A stretch of DNA of 64,000 bases from Strigamia acuminata. Taxonomy: Eukaryota; Arthropoda; Chilopoda; Geophilomorpha; Linotaeniidae. The DNA lies in the NCBI GenBank assembly GCA_949358305.1, contig OX442321.1, positions 1,054,001 to 1,118,000 on the forward strand, read 5' to 3'. The notes below the pieces were generated by a model. It was not told where the DNA came from. It made no database searches and was given only the letters and a program-made list of their open reading frames with translations. Position numbers and translations under genes: made by a program. Within the stretch, counting starts at the first letter, position 1. The number at the start of each line of letters is the position of its first letter. Below, one piece after another: positions 63,436-64,000 of the stretch.

Positions 63436-64000
63436 TGGATTGTTCAAACTCCATCGTCTTGTCATGCATGATCATGACATTTCATTACATGCGCGTTCTC
63501 GCCGTGCTCTCGCACGCGCTTGCTGCGCCACCTCTATTTATGCTAATAAAAATTACTTATGTTAATTCCAACTTACCAAGATGGCTGCTTTTCTCATGAC
63601 TCCGTAATATACGAACCTTTACATCCAACAATATCAACCAAGGAACACATTATTGGCGACAAGGGATGAGTACAATTGAACCTTTAACTATTATTAACTT
63701 TTTTGTGTTTTTTTTGTCGAGTTTTGATGGGAGTTTCGCCTCCGCCTGTTCGTTTGTGACCACGCGTTGACCGTTAGGCCCGTTTTTTGCCCGTGAGTTT
63801 TTCCATGCTTTCATCAATTTTCCGTGCAATCATGCCTTTGGTTGCGGCTCCCGAAAAGTTTAACCCGCAAGACGATTGGGAAACGTATGTCCTGCAAATG
63901 GAATGCATTTTTTACGTGTAATAAAGTCGTCAAGGATGCAGGCAGGGTGAATACACTCTTGGCCTGCTTGGGTATGGCTACGTTTGCAAAATTCGTGAAC
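63436..64000 (+). mobile_element. Third gypsy element, 5' end only (window edge)
   Basis: A probable 5' LTR (63436-63653, TGGATTGTTCAAACTCC to AACACATTA) has the same layout and end motifs as the LTR of the 10.3-kb element, followed by the same PBS-like TTGGCGACAAGG. Gag starts at an ATG (63832) with APEKFNPQDDWETYVLQMEC, similar to the first element's Gag. A T6 run near 63910 shifts the frame by one base and leads to TAA; the Gag-like frame resumes afterwards. So this copy looks inactive, unless the run is a sequencing error. Confidence 0.8.

Overview
The window is animal nuclear DNA: AT-rich, with short spliced genes (GT-AG introns, one GC-AG) separated by long stretches full of repeats. 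A block of (TTAGG)n/(CCTAA)n, the arthropod telomere motif, lies at 50838-50914, so an arthropod is the most likely source. Presence of renalase and an MZB1-like gene hints at a non-dipteran, perhaps non-insect, lineage. That placement is inference; no species is claimed.

Housekeeping genes. From the left: the last two exons of a testican (SPOCK)-type proteoglycan (+); a complete five-exon PCNA gene (+) with an E2F-type site upstream; a complete eleven-exon phosphatidate cytidylyltransferase gene (-), convergent with PCNA. On the right are a complete 21-exon HERC4-type ubiquitin ligase (-), renalase (+, seven exons), an MZB1/pERp1-like ER protein (-, four exons) and a small secreted cysteine-rich protein (+). 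A two-exon gene of unknown function sits at 32.7-33.4 kb (-).

Mobile DNA. Three Ty3/gypsy elements can be delimited. An intact, young 4.8-kb element (10272-15103, 177-bp LTRs, TSD GTCTG) splits a minus-strand reading frame. A 10.2-kb minus-strand element (53024-63254, 857-bp LTRs, TSD GAAG) has separate gag and pol joined by a probable -1 frameshift. It also carries a spliced ORF on the opposite strand between pol and its 3' LTR. A third element begins at 63436 and runs off the window. Remnants of a gypsy pol (27.6-28.3 kb) and a copia pol plus LTR (34.6-35.7 kb), and an LTR-like direct-repeat pair with a GC-rich core (18.8-21.1 kb), were also seen.

Decayed and duplicated DNA. An importin-5 gene fragment (15.2-16.4 kb) is followed by BTB/kelch-like fragments in inverted copies. 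The 21.2-31.1 kb interval is an array of broken copies of a membrane-protein gene family I do not recognise, interleaved with short elements having GCTGGACTGG/CCAGTCCAGC termini. An inverted pair of LRR-plus-small-membrane-protein genes flanks the copia remnant. Introns of several genes, HERC4 above all, are filled with private 18-30 bp minisatellites.

Most notable signals: the spliced antisense ORF in the large gypsy element, the unrecognised membrane-protein family array, the short inverted-terminus repeat family, and the telomere-motif block held inside a 43-bp inverted repeat.
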